Below are positions 19,540 through 30,028 of a DNA stretch of 64,000 bases, one piece after another (the first letter of the stretch is position 1; every line of letters begins with the position of its first letter). The notes beneath the pieces were generated by a model, which searched no databases, had not been told where the DNA came from, and was given only the letters and a program-made list of their open reading frames with translations. The DNA lies in NCBI RefSeq assembly GCF_021555175.1, contig NZ_JAKGRW010000006.1, positions 186,001-250,000 of the forward strand, read 5' to 3'. The stretch comes from Nocardioides alcanivorans (GTDB lineage: Bacteria > Actinomycetota > Actinomycetes > Propionibacteriales > Nocardioidaceae). The position numbers and the translations under genes were made by a program.

Positions 19540-22500
19540 GGATCCGCAGTCCCTTCGAGGTCGCCACGAATCCCGCGGCCGTCAGCGCCTCACGCAGCGG
19601 GTCATCACTACGGCCAAGCAGCTGCGATCCGTCAGCCTTCTCGACGGTGAGCTTGCCGAGCGCACCGCGTCGTACGGCGTCTGCCAGCGAGCGGCACGCA
19701 AGGGTCAGGATCTCGACGGAGTCGTCGTAGGTGAGCAGGGTACGACCACCGCGTTCGACATAGAGCACCAGTCGACCGTCGACGAGCACCACCAGTGCGC
19801 CCGCCTTTCGTCCCGGTCGGTGGCCCCTTTCCGCAGCCGGCCAGGGAGCGCCGCGCCGTAGGGACTGGCAGGGTCGGTGGCAGCAAGTGTCAGCGTCGTC
19901 GGCGAGTCGCCAGCCTCCAGGTGGCTGCGCAACCGGTCGACCGCGCCACTGGTGCCGAACTGCGCGGCGCCGAGACCCGCGACGAAGTAGCCTCGCCGGC
20001 AGCGGCCGGACTCCTCCCAGGCCGAGAGCACCTTGTAGATCGCGGCAAAGCCACCCGGAAGACGCTCGCTGGCCACGGCACCTCGGGTGACGACCCCATG
20101 TCGCTCCAGCAATGCCTCGGCACGGGCGTGGGTACGGCGGGTGGGGTCGGTCTCCCGCTCAGGGAGCAACCCCCAGCGACCGGCGGTTCCCGGCGGGCCA
20201 ACGCGTGGTGGCACCGCCAGGCGGCCACCGATCCGTGCCCGCGGCGGTCGGCGCCGGGACCGATGGCTGGGAGCACCGCTGCTGGTCAGGGCGCGCAACG
20301 GAGCGAGCGTGTCGTTGCCGACGTGACCACTCCACACCAACTGCCACAGGGCGTCGGCGAGAGCGGCGTCGGTGCACGGCTCACCCAGCGCGGTGACCTG
20401 GTCGAAGAGTTGCCGGAAGAAGAACCCGCCGCCGCCCGACAACACCGTCAGCAGCCGGTGCCCGAGCTCGGGCAGCTCCTCGTCGTCGGGCTCGGGGAGG
20501 GTGAGATGGGCCTGGTCGGCGAGGTGCAACGAGACCCAACCGTCGCTGCCGGGCAACTCCCCGTGACCTGCCCAGATCACCTCACCGGACGCGGTGAGCT
20601 CGTCGAGCATCGCCGGCTCGTAGTCGCGCACACGCGCAGCGAGCATCAAGGGTTCCAGCGCCGACGCCGGCACCGGGCAGCCGGCCAGCTGCTCCACCGC
20701 GGCGAGCACGCCGTCAACGCCGCGCAGACCGCCTCGAGCGGTGCGCCCGGTGCCGACCAGCTGCTGCCAGGTGGGCAGGAACCTTGCCAGCACGTCGTGG
20801 TCAACGGGCTCGATCTCGTGACGCAGCTTGGCCAGCGATCGGCGTCGCAGCCGGCGGAGTACGTCGGCGTCACACCACTCCTCGCCCGTGCCCGCCGGGC
20901 GGAACTCTCCTCGAGTACCCGACCACGGGCGGCCAGCAGGCTGAGCGCGTGCCGGACGACCGCCGTACCGAGGCCGAAGCGGGTGGCCACCTCGTCGACC
21001 CGGAAGGGGCCGTGCGTGCGGGCATGGCGGCTGACCAGGTCGCCGAGCGGATCAGCGACCGGATCGAGGAAGGCCTGGGGCACTCCGGGTGGGACGGGCA
21101 CGCCGAGCGCGTCACGAAGTCGACCGATGTCTTCGACGGCAGCGACGTGGACGACGCCGCCGACGAGCACGTCGACGGCCCGGCGGGAGACGCGCAACTC
21201 GGCGAGCCACGCCGTGGGGTCGTCGGTGCTGCGGGCCGCGATCTCTGCTTCGGTGAGAGGACCGAGCAGGCGGAGGAGGTCGGCCACGCCCTCGGCGGAG
21301 CGGGCCCGTCGATCGGGAGCGAGACGCTGCAGCTCGGACTCCACCTCGGTCAGGACGTCGGGGTCGAGCAGCTCGCGAAGCTCAGCGCGCCCCAGGAGCT
21401 CGGCCAGCAGACCTTGGTCGAGGCTGAGCGCGGCCGCCCGGCGTTCCGCGATGGGGGAGTCACCCTCGTAGACGAACTGGGCGACGTAGCCGAAGAGGAG
21501 GTTGCGGGCGAAGGGTGAGGGCATCTCGGGTGACACCTCGACGATGCGCACCTCACGACGGTCGAGGCGACGCAGCAGCTCAAGGAGCCCCGGCAGGTCG
21601 TAGACATCCTGCAGGACCTCCCGGACCGCCTCGAGCACGATCGGGAAGGACGGATAGCGGACGGCCACCTCGAGGAGCTGAGCCGAACGCTGGCGTTGTT
21701 GCCACAGCGGAGAGCGACGACCGGGGTCGCGGCGGGGCAGCAGCAGCGCCCGGGCGGCACACTCGCGGAACCGACTGGCGAAGAGCGCGGAGCCGCCGAC
21801 CTCGGTGGTGACGATGTTCTCGATCTCGTCGACCTCGAAGAGCACCACCTCCGCGCCGGGCGGCTCCGCATCGGAGTCGGGGACTCGGAGCACGATGCCG
21901 TCGTCGGAGGCCACTGCCGACGCCTCGACGCCGTAGCGCTCACGCAGCCGGGCGTTGATCGCCAGGGCCCAGGGAGCGTGGACCGGCGTCCCGAAGGGGA
22001 GTGCACGACGATGCGCCAGTCGCCGAGCTCGTCGTGGAACCGCTCGACCACGATGGTGCGGTCGGTGGGCAGGGCCCCACCAGCGTCGCGCTGCTCGGCA
22101 AGGTGGTCGAGCAGGTTGCCCGCTGCCCAGTCATCGAGCCCTGCTCCGAGCAGCCGCTCGGTGGCCCCTTCCCGGGTCTGTGCGTCGAGATCACGCATCA
22201 GCGCCCCGATCGCGGCCCCGAGCTCCGCTGGGCGCCCGAGGGTGTCGCCCTTCCAGAAGGGCAGCCGGCCGGGCACGCCAGGGGCGGGCGTCACCATCAC
22301 CTTGTCGTGGGTGATGTCCTCGATGCGCCAGCTGGTGGCACCCAGCGCGAAGACGTCGCCGACCCGCGACTCGTAGACCATCTCCTCGTCGAGCTCGCCG
22401 ACCCGACGGCCGCCTCCCTCGCCGACGAGGAAGACCCCGAAGAGCCCGCGGTCGGGAATGGTGCCGCCGCTGGTGACGGCCAGCCGCTGTGCGCCGGGCC

Positions 22501-24069
22501 GCCCGGTGATCTCGCCGGCGACGCGGTCCCACACGATGCGTGGGCGCAGCTCGGCGAACTCGTCGCTGGGATAACGGCCGCTCAACAGGTCGAGAGTGGC
22601 CTCGAAGGCAGAGCGCGGCAGCGTCGCGAAGGAGGCGGTGCGGCGTACGAGTGCGAAGAGCTCGTCGACGTGCCAGGTGTCGACCGCGGTGGCCGCGACG
22701 ACCTGCTGGGCCAGCACGTCGAGTGGGTTGGTGGGGATGCGCATCGACTCGATGGAGCCGGTGCGCATGCGCTCGACCGCCACTGCCGTGGGAGCCAGGT
22801 CGCTGCGGTGCTTGGGAAAGAGCACACCTCGTGACACCTCGCCGACCTGGTGACCGGCGCGGCCGACGCGTTGCAGCGCGCTCGCCACGCTGGGTGGCGA
22901 CTCGATCTGCACCACGAGGTCGACGGCACCCATGTCGATGCCGAGCTCGAGGCTGCTGGTGGCGACCACGCAGGGCAACCGTCCCGACTTGAGCTCGTCC
23001 TCGATGAGCGCGCGCTGCTCCTTGCTCACCGAGCCGTGATGGGCGCGGGCAATCACAGGGAGCCGCCATCGGCGGGAGCGTGACCGGCGCCGGACTGAGC
23101 CATCACCTGGGCGGGCACACCGTCGGGCAACGTCACGCCGGCCCGTTCGGCCGCGATCTCGTTGAGACGGGCAGTGAGGCGTTCGGCCAGCCTGCGCGAG
23201 TTGGCGAAGACGATCGTCGAGCGATGCTGCTGCACGAGGTCGGCCACCCGCTCCTCGACGTGTGGCCAGATGGAGGCGCGATTGGCGCCGGCGGTGGGCC
23301 CCTCCGGGATCTCGTCGACCAGGTCGCCGAGTGCTGTCATGTCTTCGACGGGTACGACGACCCGCAGGTCCCAACGCTTCTCCGCCGGGGGCGCGACGAG
23401 GGTGACTGGCTGGTCGCCGCCGAGGAAGCGGGCAACCTCGTCGAGTGGTCGGACCGTGGCCGAGAGTCCGATGCGTTGTGCCGGCCGAGGCAGGAGGGCG
23501 TCGAGACGGGCCAGGGAGAGTGCGAGGTGGGCGCCACGCTTGGTGCCGGCAACGGCGTGGACCTCGTCGAGGATCACCGTCTCCACCCCTCGCAGGCTCT
23601 CGCGAGCCTGCGAGGTGAGCATCAGGAAGAGTGACTCGGGCGTGGTGATCAAGATGTCGGGCGGTTGGGTGCCGAGCTTGCGGCGTTCGGCCGGCGAGGT
23701 GTCTCCGGAGCGGACTCCCACCCGGAGGTCGTGGTGGTCCTCACCGAGGCGGCGCGCAGCATGCATGATGCCGGCCAGCGGCGCCCGCAGGTTGCGCTCG
23801 ACGTCGACGGCCAGGGCCTTGAGCGGGGAGACGTAGAGGACCCGACAGCGTTGGCTCCTCTCGTCGGGCGGCGCGGTGGTGGTGAGCCGGTCGATCGACC
23901 AGAGGAAGGCAGAGAGCGTCTTGCCGGATCCGGTGGGGGCCACCACGAGGGCGTGCTGGCCGGCCGCGATCGCCGACCAGGCGCCGGTCTGGGCGGCGGT
24001 GGGTGCCGCGAAGGACGCGCCGAACCACGCGCGTGTCGCGGGGCTGAACTGGCTCAACGGATCACTCAC
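19532..24069 (-). CDS. lhr: Lhr-type ATP-dependent DNA helicase (four frameshifts)
   Basis: Large superfamily-2 helicase of the Lhr family, linked to DNA repair; about 1513 residues after repair, normal for the family. The GTG at 24069 has AAGG upstream. Motifs: Q-motif region SFAAPTAAQ, Walker A APTGSGKT, ILDEVHAV, LSATV, HHGSVSKEQR, ATSSLELGIDMGAVDLV, QRVGRAGHQ. Then come the winged helix and long C-terminal Lhr core (DVLARFLPTWQ, LPGGFAAIYKVL). Four one-base losses break it: 23058-23060 (restores GGSPVIARAHH), 21996-21999 (HSPFGTPVHAPWALA), about 20909-20910 (EGEFRP...EEWCDADVLRRL) and 19800-19802 (RRGALVVLVDG). The end overlaps nei. Confidence 0.9.
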
Positions 24070-24361
24070 GTGCCCATCCTTGCCGATGGCCCCGACAACC
24101 GACGTGGATCAGTCGTCGGAATCCAGCACCACCGGCCCGAGGCGGTCGCAGGCCGCGCAGAGTGCGGCGCACCATCCGGCGAGTGGAGGTGAGGTCGACC
24201 GACGGCAGCGCCGGTGTCGTGGAGCGAGGCAGCTGGGACGTGCGCGACTGCGTTCGGGAGCAGCCGTGGTTGCCCAACGGACCGATACCGTTGCAGGTGA
24301 ACTGGACCGCCGACGGATTCCGCCGGCAGGCCACCTTGACCACCGGAAGGGACGCGGTCTC

Positions 24362-25819
24362 ATGACGAGCGCAGTCGTGGTGGGGAGCGGTCCCAACGGG
24401 CTGTCCGCCGCCATCAGGCTGGCCTCTGCCGGCGTGGAGGTGCTCGTGCTCGAGGCGCAGTCCGAGCTCGGCGGTGGGACCAGGACCAGCGAGCTGACGC
24501 TTCCGGGCGTACTGCATGACGACTGTGCAGCATTCCATCCGACCGGCGTCGCTTCGCCCTACTTCCGCTCGCTCGGCCTGGAGCGCCACGGTCTGCGGTG
24601 GTCGTGGCCCGAGATCGACCTCGCACACCCGCTCGATGACGGGCGTGCCGGCCTCGCCGCCCGGGATGCTTCCTTCACCGACTCCTCGCTGGGCGTTGAC
24701 GCTCGGCGCTGGCACCGAATGTTCGATGCCCCGGTGCGCAACTTCGACGACCTGGCTCGGGAGGTCTTCCAACCGGTCGTGCACGTGCCGCGCCATCCGG
24801 TCACCCTGGGCCGGTTCGGGCTGAGCGCCGCACAACCGGCGACCTGGTTGGCGCGACGCTTCTCCGACGAGCCGGCGCGCGCGCTGCTCACGGGAGTTGC
24901 GGCGCACGCCTTCAGCCGGCTCGACACCCCGTTCAGCGGATCGGTGGGCATGTTGCTCACGGCGGCAGCGCATGCCGTCGGTTGGCCGGTGGCCGAGGGT
25001 GGCTCGGCCGCGATCACACGCGCCCTTCTCGCCGAACTGGCCTCGCACGGCGGCACCGTGCGCACGGGCACTCGAGTGACCACGCTGGCAGATGTCGCCG
25101 AGCAGGCCGACGGCATGCCCGACATCTTGATGCTCGACACCTCGCCGTCCGGCGCAGTGGAGATCCTGGGTGGGCGTCTGCGGGCCGGTGTACGCCGGGG
25201 ACTCACCCGGTACCGCTTCGGTCCGGCGGCCTTCAAGGTCGACATCGCCCTCGACGGCGACATCCCCTGGCGCAATCCGGACTGCGGTCGCGCCGGCACC
25301 GTTCACCTCGGTGGGGGCGCCGATGAGATGGTCGCGACCGAAGCGCGAGTGGTGCGCGGTGAGCTGCCGGAGCGTCCCTTCGTGCTGCTCGGACAGCAGT
25401 ACCTCGCCGACCCCTCTCGGTCTGCCGGCGGGATCAACCCGATCTATGCCTACGCACACGTGCCTCACGCCTACTCCGGCGATGCGACGGAGGCAGTCCT
25501 GGCGCAGATCGAGCGCTTCGCCCCGGGCTTCAGGGACCAGGTGGTGGCGATCTCGGCGCGCAATGCGGTCGGCCTCGCCGACCACAATGAGAACTACGTC
25601 GGAGGAGACATTGCGACCGGCGCCAACCATGCTCGTCAGATCCTCTTCCGGCCGCGCATCGCCGGCAATCCCTATGCCCTGGGCGCCCTGCGGGGCTCGT
25701 CCCGGGACGACGCCGTTCGCGCCTACCTCTGCTCTGCTGCGACACCGCCCGGTGCCGGTGTGCACGGGATGGGCGGCTTCCACGCGGCCGAGGCCGCCCT
25801 TCGGCACGCCGGCGGCTAG
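24362..25819 (+). CDS. FAD-dependent NAD(P)/phytoene desaturase-like oxidoreductase
   Basis: 485-residue flavoprotein. The N-terminal dinucleotide-binding fold AVVVGSGPNGLSAAIRLA with the acidic residue in VLVLEAQSELGGGTRTSE is typical of the phytoene-desaturase/PYROXD2 group. The C-terminal FAD segment is PPGAGVHGMGGFHAAEAAL. Substrate is unknown: there are no carotenoid genes nearby, so carotenoid synthesis is not supported. The ATG at 24362 starts the conserved fold directly; the open frame upstream is not protein-like. It stands alone, divergent from lhr across a 292-bp gap in which I recognise nothing. Confidence 0.85.
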   Translation: MTSAVVVGSGPNGLSAAIRLASAGVEVLVLEAQSELGGGTRTSELTLPGVLHDDCAAFHPTGVASPYFRSLGLERHGLRWSWPEIDLAHPLDDGRAGLAARDASFTDSSLGVDARRWHRMFDAPVRNFDDLAREVFQPVVHVPRHPVTLGRFGLSAAQPATWLARRFSDEPARALLTGVAAHAFSRLDTPFSGSVGMLLTAAAHAVGWPVAEGGSAAITRALLAELASHGGTVRTGTRVTTLADVAEQADGMPDILMLDTSPSGAVEILGGRLRAGVRRGLTRYRFGPAAFKVDIALDGDIPWRNPDCGRAGTVHLGGGADEMVATEARVVRGELPERPFVLLGQQYLADPSRSAGGINPIYAYAHVPHAYSGDATEAVLAQIERFAPGFRDQVVAISARNAVGLADHNENYVGGDIATGANHARQILFRPRIAGNPYALGALRGSSRDDAVRAYLCSAATPPGAGVHGMGGFHAAEAALRHAGG

Positions 25820-25883
25820 CACTCCCGGGCCTCGGCGGCGCGGTGGGTGGCAGAGCGAGGTTCGCTGCTCGGAGGGCAGCCAT

Positions 25884-25889
25884 TACGGT
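25884..25889 (+). promoter_or_regulatory. Amidohydrolase -10 element, leaderless start
   Basis: TACGGT ends 7 nt before the ATG at 25896, with no Shine-Dalgarno. Confidence 0.4.
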
Positions 25890-25895
25890 GGCGCC

Positions 25896-27410
25896 ATGAC
25901 CGCACCCACCAGCACCGTGATCCGCAGGGCGCGGTTGGTCGACCTCGACGGCTCCGCGGAGATCGATCCGGTCGACGTACGCCTCGAGTCCGGTCGCGTG
26001 GTCGCCCTGGCCCGGGACCTTGCGACAGCCGGCGCCGACGTGGTGGAGGCCGACGGGCGGTGGCTGATGCCGGGCCTGTGGGACTCCCACGTGCACCTCG
26101 GCCAGTGGGCTGCGGTGCTGCGTCGACTCGACGCCACGTCGGTCGGCTCCCCGGAGGAGTTGTTGGCGCTGGTCGGGGCAAGGCTGCGGGGAGCACCCGA
26201 GAGCCCGGTGGTGAGCTGGGGGCACGCGGCGGGCGCATGGCGAGCCGTCACGACTCGGGAGTTGGACGCGGTCACGGGCCGTACGCCGACCGTCCTGGTC
26301 TCCGGCGACGTGCACCAGGCGTGGGTCAACAGTGCCGCCCAGCGACTGCTCGACCTGGAGTGGCGCGACGAGCCGGTGCGGGAGACGGAGTGGTTCGAGG
26401 CCTATCCCTTGTTGGAGCGGATCACCGGAGCGGTGTCCGACCACGACTACCGGGTGGTGCAGCTCGAGGCGGCGCGGCTGGGAGTCGTGGGGCTGGTCGA
26501 CTTCGAGTTCGCCACGAGTCCGCATGACTGGGCGGTCCGCCACGCCGGCGGAGGCGGGTTGCTGCGGGTGCGTTGTGCCACCTATGCGATCGGCCTCGAC
26601 GACGTGCTCGCCACCGGGCTGCGATCCGGTGACGCCGTGCCCGGCACGCGGGGCCTGGTGACGATGGGCCCGTTGAAGATCATCGGCGACGGTTCACTCA
26701 ACACCCACACGGCCTGGTGCTGCGAGCCCTACGCGGAGTCCGAGCCCTATGCGGACGATGCCCGACAGCCTCACCACGGCGCCGCCAACCTGGAGGCAGG
26801 GGAGTTGCGCGACCTGTTGCGCCGCGCCACCGACGCGGGCCTCGAGGTCGCCGTGCACGCAATCGGCGACCGGGCGGCTGCGGTGAGCCTGGAGGCCTTC
26901 GAGGTGACTCGGGCCCGTGGCTCCCTCGAGCATGCCCAGCTGATCCGCGCCGAGGACGTGCAGCGCATGGCGCGCCTCGGCATCCGCGCATCGGTGCAAC
27001 CCGCACACCTGCTCGATGACCGGGACCTCTCCGAGTCCGTCTGGCCGGGTCGGGGCGGCGACTGCTTCCCGTTCCGACGCATGCTGTCGGCCGGTGTCGA
27101 CCTGCGGTTCGGTTCCGACGCCCCGGTCGCCCCACTCGACCCGTGGACGGCCATGGCTGCCGCAGTTCACCGCAGTGCCGACGTACGCCCGCCGTGGGGA
27201 GGCGAGCAGGCGCTGACCGTCCGTGAGGCGCTGGCAGCATCGACCGACGGATGGAGCACGGTCGAGATCGGCCACCCTGCCGACCTCGTGCTGTTGGACG
27301 ACGATCCGCTTGCCGTGCCGGGGGAACCGGAGGACACGGCCGCCGCGGCCGCCCACCTGAGGTCGATGCGGGCCGTGGGCACGTGGGTGGCGGGGACACG
27401 CGTCGTCTGA
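25896..27410 (+). CDS. Amidohydrolase (YtcJ-like, amidohydrolase_3)
   Basis: 504-residue metal-dependent hydrolase. The metal-binding start is LMPGLWDSHVHLGQW (HxH), with later ligands in VAVHAIGDRAA and LEHAQLI and the final aspartate in RFGSDAPVAPLDPW. The C-terminus returns to the small beta domain (GHPADLVLLDDDPL). This matches the YtcJ branch of cytosolic amidohydrolases acting on C-N bonds; the real substrate cannot be read from sequence. A leaderless promoter precedes it, so it is probably a single-gene unit. Confidence 0.88.
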   Translation: MTAPTSTVIRRARLVDLDGSAEIDPVDVRLESGRVVALARDLATAGADVVEADGRWLMPGLWDSHVHLGQWAAVLRRLDATSVGSPEELLALVGARLRGAPESPVVSWGHAAGAWRAVTTRELDAVTGRTPTVLVSGDVHQAWVNSAAQRLLDLEWRDEPVRETEWFEAYPLLERITGAVSDHDYRVVQLEAARLGVVGLVDFEFATSPHDWAVRHAGGGGLLRVRCATYAIGLDDVLATGLRSGDAVPGTRGLVTMGPLKIIGDGSLNTHTAWCCEPYAESEPYADDARQPHHGAANLEAGELRDLLRRATDAGLEVAVHAIGDRAAAVSLEAFEVTRARGSLEHAQLIRAEDVQRMARLGIRASVQPAHLLDDRDLSESVWPGRGGDCFPFRRMLSAGVDLRFGSDAPVAPLDPWTAMAAAVHRSADVRPPWGGEQALTVREALAASTDGWSTVEIGHPADLVLLDDDPLAVPGEPEDTAAAAAHLRSMRAVGTWVAGTRVV

Positions 27411-27432
27411 ACGATCGGGCTACGAGGGTGCT

Positions 27433-27458
27433 GTCACACCTGTTGTTCCGGGTGTGAC
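27433..27458. promoter_or_regulatory. Operator-like inverted repeat at the acyl-CoA ligase promoter
   Basis: Perfect 8-bp arms GTCACACC (27433-27440) and GGTGTGAC (27451-27458) with a 10-bp spacer, just upstream of the -10 TAACGT (27464-27469). This covers the -35 region, where a repressor would block RNA polymerase. TetR-type control is plausible. Confidence 0.5.
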
Positions 27459-27463
27459 GTGGG

Positions 27464-27469
27464 TAACGT
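27464..27469 (+). promoter_or_regulatory. Acyl-CoA ligase -10 element, leaderless start
   Basis: TAACGT ends 7 nt before the ATG at 27476 and no ribosome binding site lies between. Confidence 0.5.
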
Positions 27470-27475
27470 CGGGCC

Positions 27476-29094
27476 ATGGAGTCCTACGCGGCAGGTGAGA
27501 CGTCTCCAGCACTGCTGGAGGAGACCATCGGGGCGAACCTCGAGCGGACGGTGGCAGCACACCCCGACGGGGAGGCGCTGGTCGAGGTGGCCAGCGGCAG
27601 GCGCTGGACGTGGCGCGAGTTCGACGACGACGTCAACGCCCTGGCACGGGGCCTCATGTGCGCCGGTGTGGCTGTCGGTGACCGGGTGGGCATCTGGGCG
27701 CCCAACTGCGCCCGGTGGACGTTGACGCAGTATGCCGCGGCAAAGATCGGCGCGGTCCTGGTCAACGTCAATCCGGCCTACCGCACCCACGAGTTCGCGT
27801 ACGCCGCCAACCAGTCGGGGGTGAGCCTGCTGGTGAGCGCGACCCGCTTCAAGGACTCCGACTACGCCGCCATGATCGCGGAGACCGCAGGGGAGTGCCC
27901 GACGATCGAGCGGGTGGTGTTCCTCGACGAGGAGGCGTCTTGGCAGGCGTTGGTGGCCGAGGGTGAGGCCGTGCCCGAGGCAGAGCTGCGGGTGCGTTCG
28001 GCCGGTTTGCTGCCCGAGGACCCGATCAACATCCAGTACACCTCCGGCACGACGGGGCGCCCCAAGGGCGCGACGCTGAGCCACCGCAACATCCTCAACA
28101 ACGGGTTCTTCACCACCGAGCTGATCAACTTCTCCGAGGTCGACCGACTCTGCGTGCCGGTGCCCTTCTACCACTGCTTCGGCATGGTGATGGCCAACCT
28201 CGGTTGCACCTCGCACGGCGCCACGATGGTCGTCCCGGCGCCTGCCTTCGACCCCGAGGTCACCCTGCGCACGATCGCTGCGGAGCGGTGCACGGCGGTC
28301 TACGGCGTGCCGACGATGTTCATCGCGATGCAGAACCACCCGACGTTCGCCGAGCACGACCTGAGCAGCCTGCGCACGGGAATCATGGCCGGTTCCGTCT
28401 GCCCGGTGGAGGTGATGAAGCGGTGCATCGAGGAGATGCACATGGCGGAGGTGTCGATCGCCTACGGGATGACGGAGACGTCGCCGGTGTCGTGCCAGAC
28501 GCGTGATGACGACGACCTCGAGCGTCGTACGGCGAGCATCGGCAGGGCGCATCCGCACGTCGAGGTGAAGGTGGTCGACCCGGTCACGGGCGCCACCGTG
28601 CCGCGGGGGAGCCCGGGGAGTACTGCACCAAGGGCTACTCGGTGATGCTCGGCTACTGGAGGGACGAGGAGAGGACCGCTGAGGCAATCGACGCGGAAGG
28701 CTGGATGCACACCGGTGACCTCGCACAGATGCGTGACGACGGCTACTGCACCATCGTCGGTCGGATCAAGGACATGGTGATCCGCGGTGGCGAGAACATC
28801 TATCCGCGGGAGATCGAGGAGTTCCTCTACACGCATCCCGACGTCGAGGACGTGCAGGTGGTCGGCGTCCCGGACGAGCGCTACGGCGAAGAGTTGTGCG
28901 CCTGGGTGAAGCTGCGTTCGGGCGCGGAGCCGTTGGACGCGGACGCGGTGCGGGCCTTCGCGACGGGTCGGCTCGCCCACTTCAAGATCCCGCGTTACGT
29001 GATGGTCGTCGAGGAGTTCCCGATGACGGTCACGGGCAAGATCCGCAAGGTCCAGATGCGTGAGGAGTCGGCCAAGGCGCTGGGGCTGGCCTGA
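27476..29094 (+). CDS. AMP-binding fatty-acyl-CoA synthetase (one frameshift)
   Basis: 539-residue ANL-superfamily ligase that activates a carboxylic acid to the adenylate and then the CoA thioester. The P-loop-like motif is [17 protein letters not shown], and further core motifs are [40 protein letters not shown] and the lysine motif in [10 protein letters not shown]. The closest family is medium/long-chain acyl-CoA synthetases. One G is missing in 28605-28609: restoring it joins VPRG to [18 protein letters not shown] leaderless promoter with an inverted repeat over the -35 region suggests repressor control. Confidence 0.92.
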
Positions 29095-29127
29095 TGCGCC
29101 CTCGGTGTCGGTTGGTTGAATGGCACC

Positions 29128-29640
29128 ATGACACCGGACACCAAGGACTGGACGTGGGTGATCGAGGGCTCCTGCCCCGACTGCGGATTCGACGGTCCCG
29201 CGGTGTCGGTGCCCGAGATCCCCGAACTCCTCCGGACCACCGCCGACCGCTGGTCGACAGCGCTGGCGCGCGACGACGTACGGGTGCGGCCGGAGGCGGA
29301 GGTCTGGTCGCCGCTGGAGTACGCCGCCCACGTACGTGACGTGCACGGGATCTTCGCCGAGCGGGTGCGGTCGATGCTTGCCGAGGAAGCGCCGACGTTC
29401 GCCAACTGGGACCAGGACGCGACTGCGATCGAGGCCGACTACGCCCACGCCGATCCCGTGGAGGTGGAGCTCGCTCTCATCGAGGGCTCCGGCGACTGCG
29501 CGGGCCTCTACGCGTCGGTGACGCCCGACCAGCTGCCGCGGACGGGCCTGCGCAGCAACGGCAGCGTGTTCACGGTCGAGACGATCGCGCGCTACCACCT
29601 GCACGACGTGGTGCACCACCTGTGGGACGTGCGCGGGTGA
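29128..29640 (+). CDS. DinB-like (DinB/YfiT superfamily) protein
   Basis: 170 residues. It begins with SCPDCGFDGPAVS and then a four-helix-bundle sequence with the pattern WSPLEYAAHVRDVHGIFAERV and a late histidine-rich helix RYHLHDVVHHLWDV. In this superfamily three histidines bind a metal, and some members are thiol-dependent transferases. The exact reaction is unknown. The start is the ATG at 29128. Its stop overlaps the GTG of the DUF3046 gene, linking it to the recA neighbourhood. Confidence 0.75.
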   Translation: MTPDTKDWTWVIEGSCPDCGFDGPAVSVPEIPELLRTTADRWSTALARDDVRVRPEAEVWSPLEYAAHVRDVHGIFAERVRSMLAEEAPTFANWDQDATAIEADYAHADPVEVELALIEGSGDCAGLYASVTPDQLPRTGLRSNGSVFTVETIARYHLHDVVHHLWDVRG

Positions 29641-29830
29641 GGCACACGGAGTTCTGGGACCGGATGGACCAGGTGCTCGGCGACGACTACGCGCGCGCCT
29701 GGGCCGACAGCCAGTCGATCACCGAGCTGGGCTCGTGCACGGTGCGCGAGGCGCTCGACGCGGGGAGAGCCCCAAGGCGGTGTGGGCCGCCGTACGCCGC
29801 CACCTGGGACTGTCCGACACGTGGCGGTGA
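29637..29830 (+). CDS. DUF3046 family small protein (one frameshift)
   Basis: 64 residues after repair. DUF3046 proteins are short actinobacterial proteins of unknown function found just upstream of recA, as here. The start RHTEFWDRMDQVLG and the core ITELGSCTVREALDAG are clear. The frame then breaks at 29762-29765, where one G is missing. Restoring it gives GESPKAVWAAVRRHLGLSDT and a stop at 29828-29830. The GTG start overlaps the preceding stop (GTGA). Confidence 0.85.
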
Positions 29831-29874
29831 GCTCGGTCGAGTCGTGCACCGACACGCCGTGACGAAGTGTTGCG

Positions 29875-29890
29875 TCGAACAGGTGTTCGC
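29875..29890. promoter_or_regulatory. LexA SOS box upstream of recA
   Basis: TCGAACAGGTGTTCGC matches the actinobacterial/Bacillus-type LexA consensus CGAAC-N4-GTTCG exactly in its core. It lies 139 bp before the recA ATG. Confidence 0.88.
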
Positions 29891-29959
29891 CTAGGCTGTT
29901 GTCCACAGGCATGACGGGTGGTGGACGTTCTCCACAGCTCTCGGCCTCCTGATCAGGGA

Positions 29960-29982
29960 GTGTCGGTGGGTTCGCCTAACGT
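29960..29982 (+). promoter_or_regulatory. PafBC-type (RecA-NDp) promoter of recA
   Basis: GTGTCGGTG, then 8 nt, then TAACGT. This fits the RecA-NDp motif TTGTCRGTG-N8-TANNNT that drives LexA-independent DNA-damage induction through PafBC in mycobacteria. Transcription would start about 40 nt before the ATG. Confidence 0.8.
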
Positions 29983-30028
29983 CGCAGATGTGCCTGGACC
30001 ACGACGAGAGAAGAAGAGGAACGACACC

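Noticed and set aside
24362..25819. Carotenoid pathway phytoene desaturase
   Set aside because: Only the FAD-binding fold supports it. No phytoene synthase or other carotenoid gene is nearby.
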